Shown here piece by piece: positions 7,964 through 8,263 of a DNA stretch of 8,263 nt (its first letter is position 1; each line of letters begins with the position of its first letter). A program made the translations under genes and the position numbers. The DNA is taken from NCBI GenBank assembly GCA_947461985.1, contig CANHNT010000078.1:1-8263 (forward strand), read 5' to 3'. This DNA is from Bacteroidota bacterium (GTDB lineage: Bacteria; Bacteroidota; Bacteroidia; Chitinophagales; Chitinophagaceae). The notes beneath the pieces were generated by a model. It saw only the letters and a list, made by a program, of their open reading frames with translations, made no database searches and was not told where the DNA came from.

Positions 7964-8263
7964 TTACTGAGTTGATTTATTTATTTTTTGATTAATTTGT
8001 CTAGCTCTATAATCAATATCCGTATTTGCAATACCATAATTAGAGCCTTTTTTATTGATATTTAATTTCATTGAAATAAAATGACTGTAAATAGGATTGT
8101 TCTCTACATTCAAACTTGAAAAAGCATAATCAATCGCTATTTGATTAATTTTCACACCTACACCAAATGTTGGTTGAAACATCGTTCTTTTTTGAGTATT
8201 GGTGGTGTCTTCATCCTTAAAAACTCGTTGAAAACCACCAATTCCGCCTCTTATAAAAAATAA
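7964..8263 (-). CDS. porV2: PorV/PorQ-family outer-membrane beta-barrel protein (PorV2-like), C-terminal part
   Basis: The reading frame stays open to the window edge, so an internal Met at 8182 is not the start; 99 C-terminal residues are seen and the start lies outside. The segment has the last strands of a beta-barrel: LFFIRGGIGG, a polar loop (KDEDTTNTQK), TFGVGVKINQIAIDYAFSSL, and SHFISMKLNI as the probable closing strand. The R-G-G then F-G-V-G-x-K-x-x-x-I-x-I-D-Y-A pattern is typical of the PorV/PorQ family. A polar tail of about 25 residues follows the last strand. PorV is the outer-membrane shuttle that carries T9SS cargo to the sortase PorU. The gene ends 10 nt before the C25 peptidase gene on the same strand, so the two are very likely one operon, and this neighbour supports PorV2 over PorQ. 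The assignment is limited by the missing N-terminus. Confidence 0.68.
   Translation of the reverse strand, partial: LFFIRGGIGGFQRVFKDEDTTNTQKRTMFQPTFGVGVKINQIAIDYAFSSLNVENNPIYSHFISMKLNINKKGSNYGIANTDIDYRARQINQKINKSTQ

Noticed and set aside
7964..8182. The Met at 8182 as the start of a small complete 72-residue protein
   Set aside because: The frame continues without a stop to the window edge, and the upstream residues (IRGGIGG) fit the PorV/PorQ family, so this is an internal Met of a longer gene.

Overview
The window is AT-rich DNA from a member of the Bacteroidota. The evidence for this is the pair of type IX secretion system (T9SS) attachment-type proteins on the minus strand, a DUF1573 protein, start regions without clear Shine-Dalgarno sequences, and a very low GC content. 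The exact family cannot be read from the sequence alone. All genes look intact, codon use is uniform, and I saw no mobile element, RNA gene, CRISPR array or gene-free stretch above 300 bases.

Left part, plus strand (1-2758). The last 19 codons of an unidentified gene are followed 34 nt later by a small secreted DUF1573 protein. This unit ends in a strong intrinsic terminator with a 15-bp stem. A second transcription unit begins right after it: a LolC/LolE-type (FtsX/MacB-like) ABC transporter permease, whose stop codon overlaps by one base the start of a FemAB/GNAT-type acyltransferase-like gene. A hairpin that includes the acyltransferase stop codon closes this unit.

Right part, minus strand (2803-8263). 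A two-gene unit converges on the first half. It consists of the C-terminal 99 residues of a PorV/PorQ-family outer-membrane barrel, then, after a 10-nt gap, a giant 1716-residue C25 (gingipain-family) cysteine peptidase. The peptidase has a signal peptide, a PorU-like N-terminal region, a His/Cys catalytic pair, two CARDB-like Ig domains, a central region that resembles the ILEI/FAM3 fold, and a PorU-like C-terminal domain. The pair is best read as a second PorV-PorU set (PorV2/PorU2), probably acting at the outer surface on T9SS cargo. That role is inferred from the family.

The most interesting content is this PorV2/PorU2 pair and the domain architecture of the large peptidase. The remainder looks like ordinary Bacteroidota chromosome.
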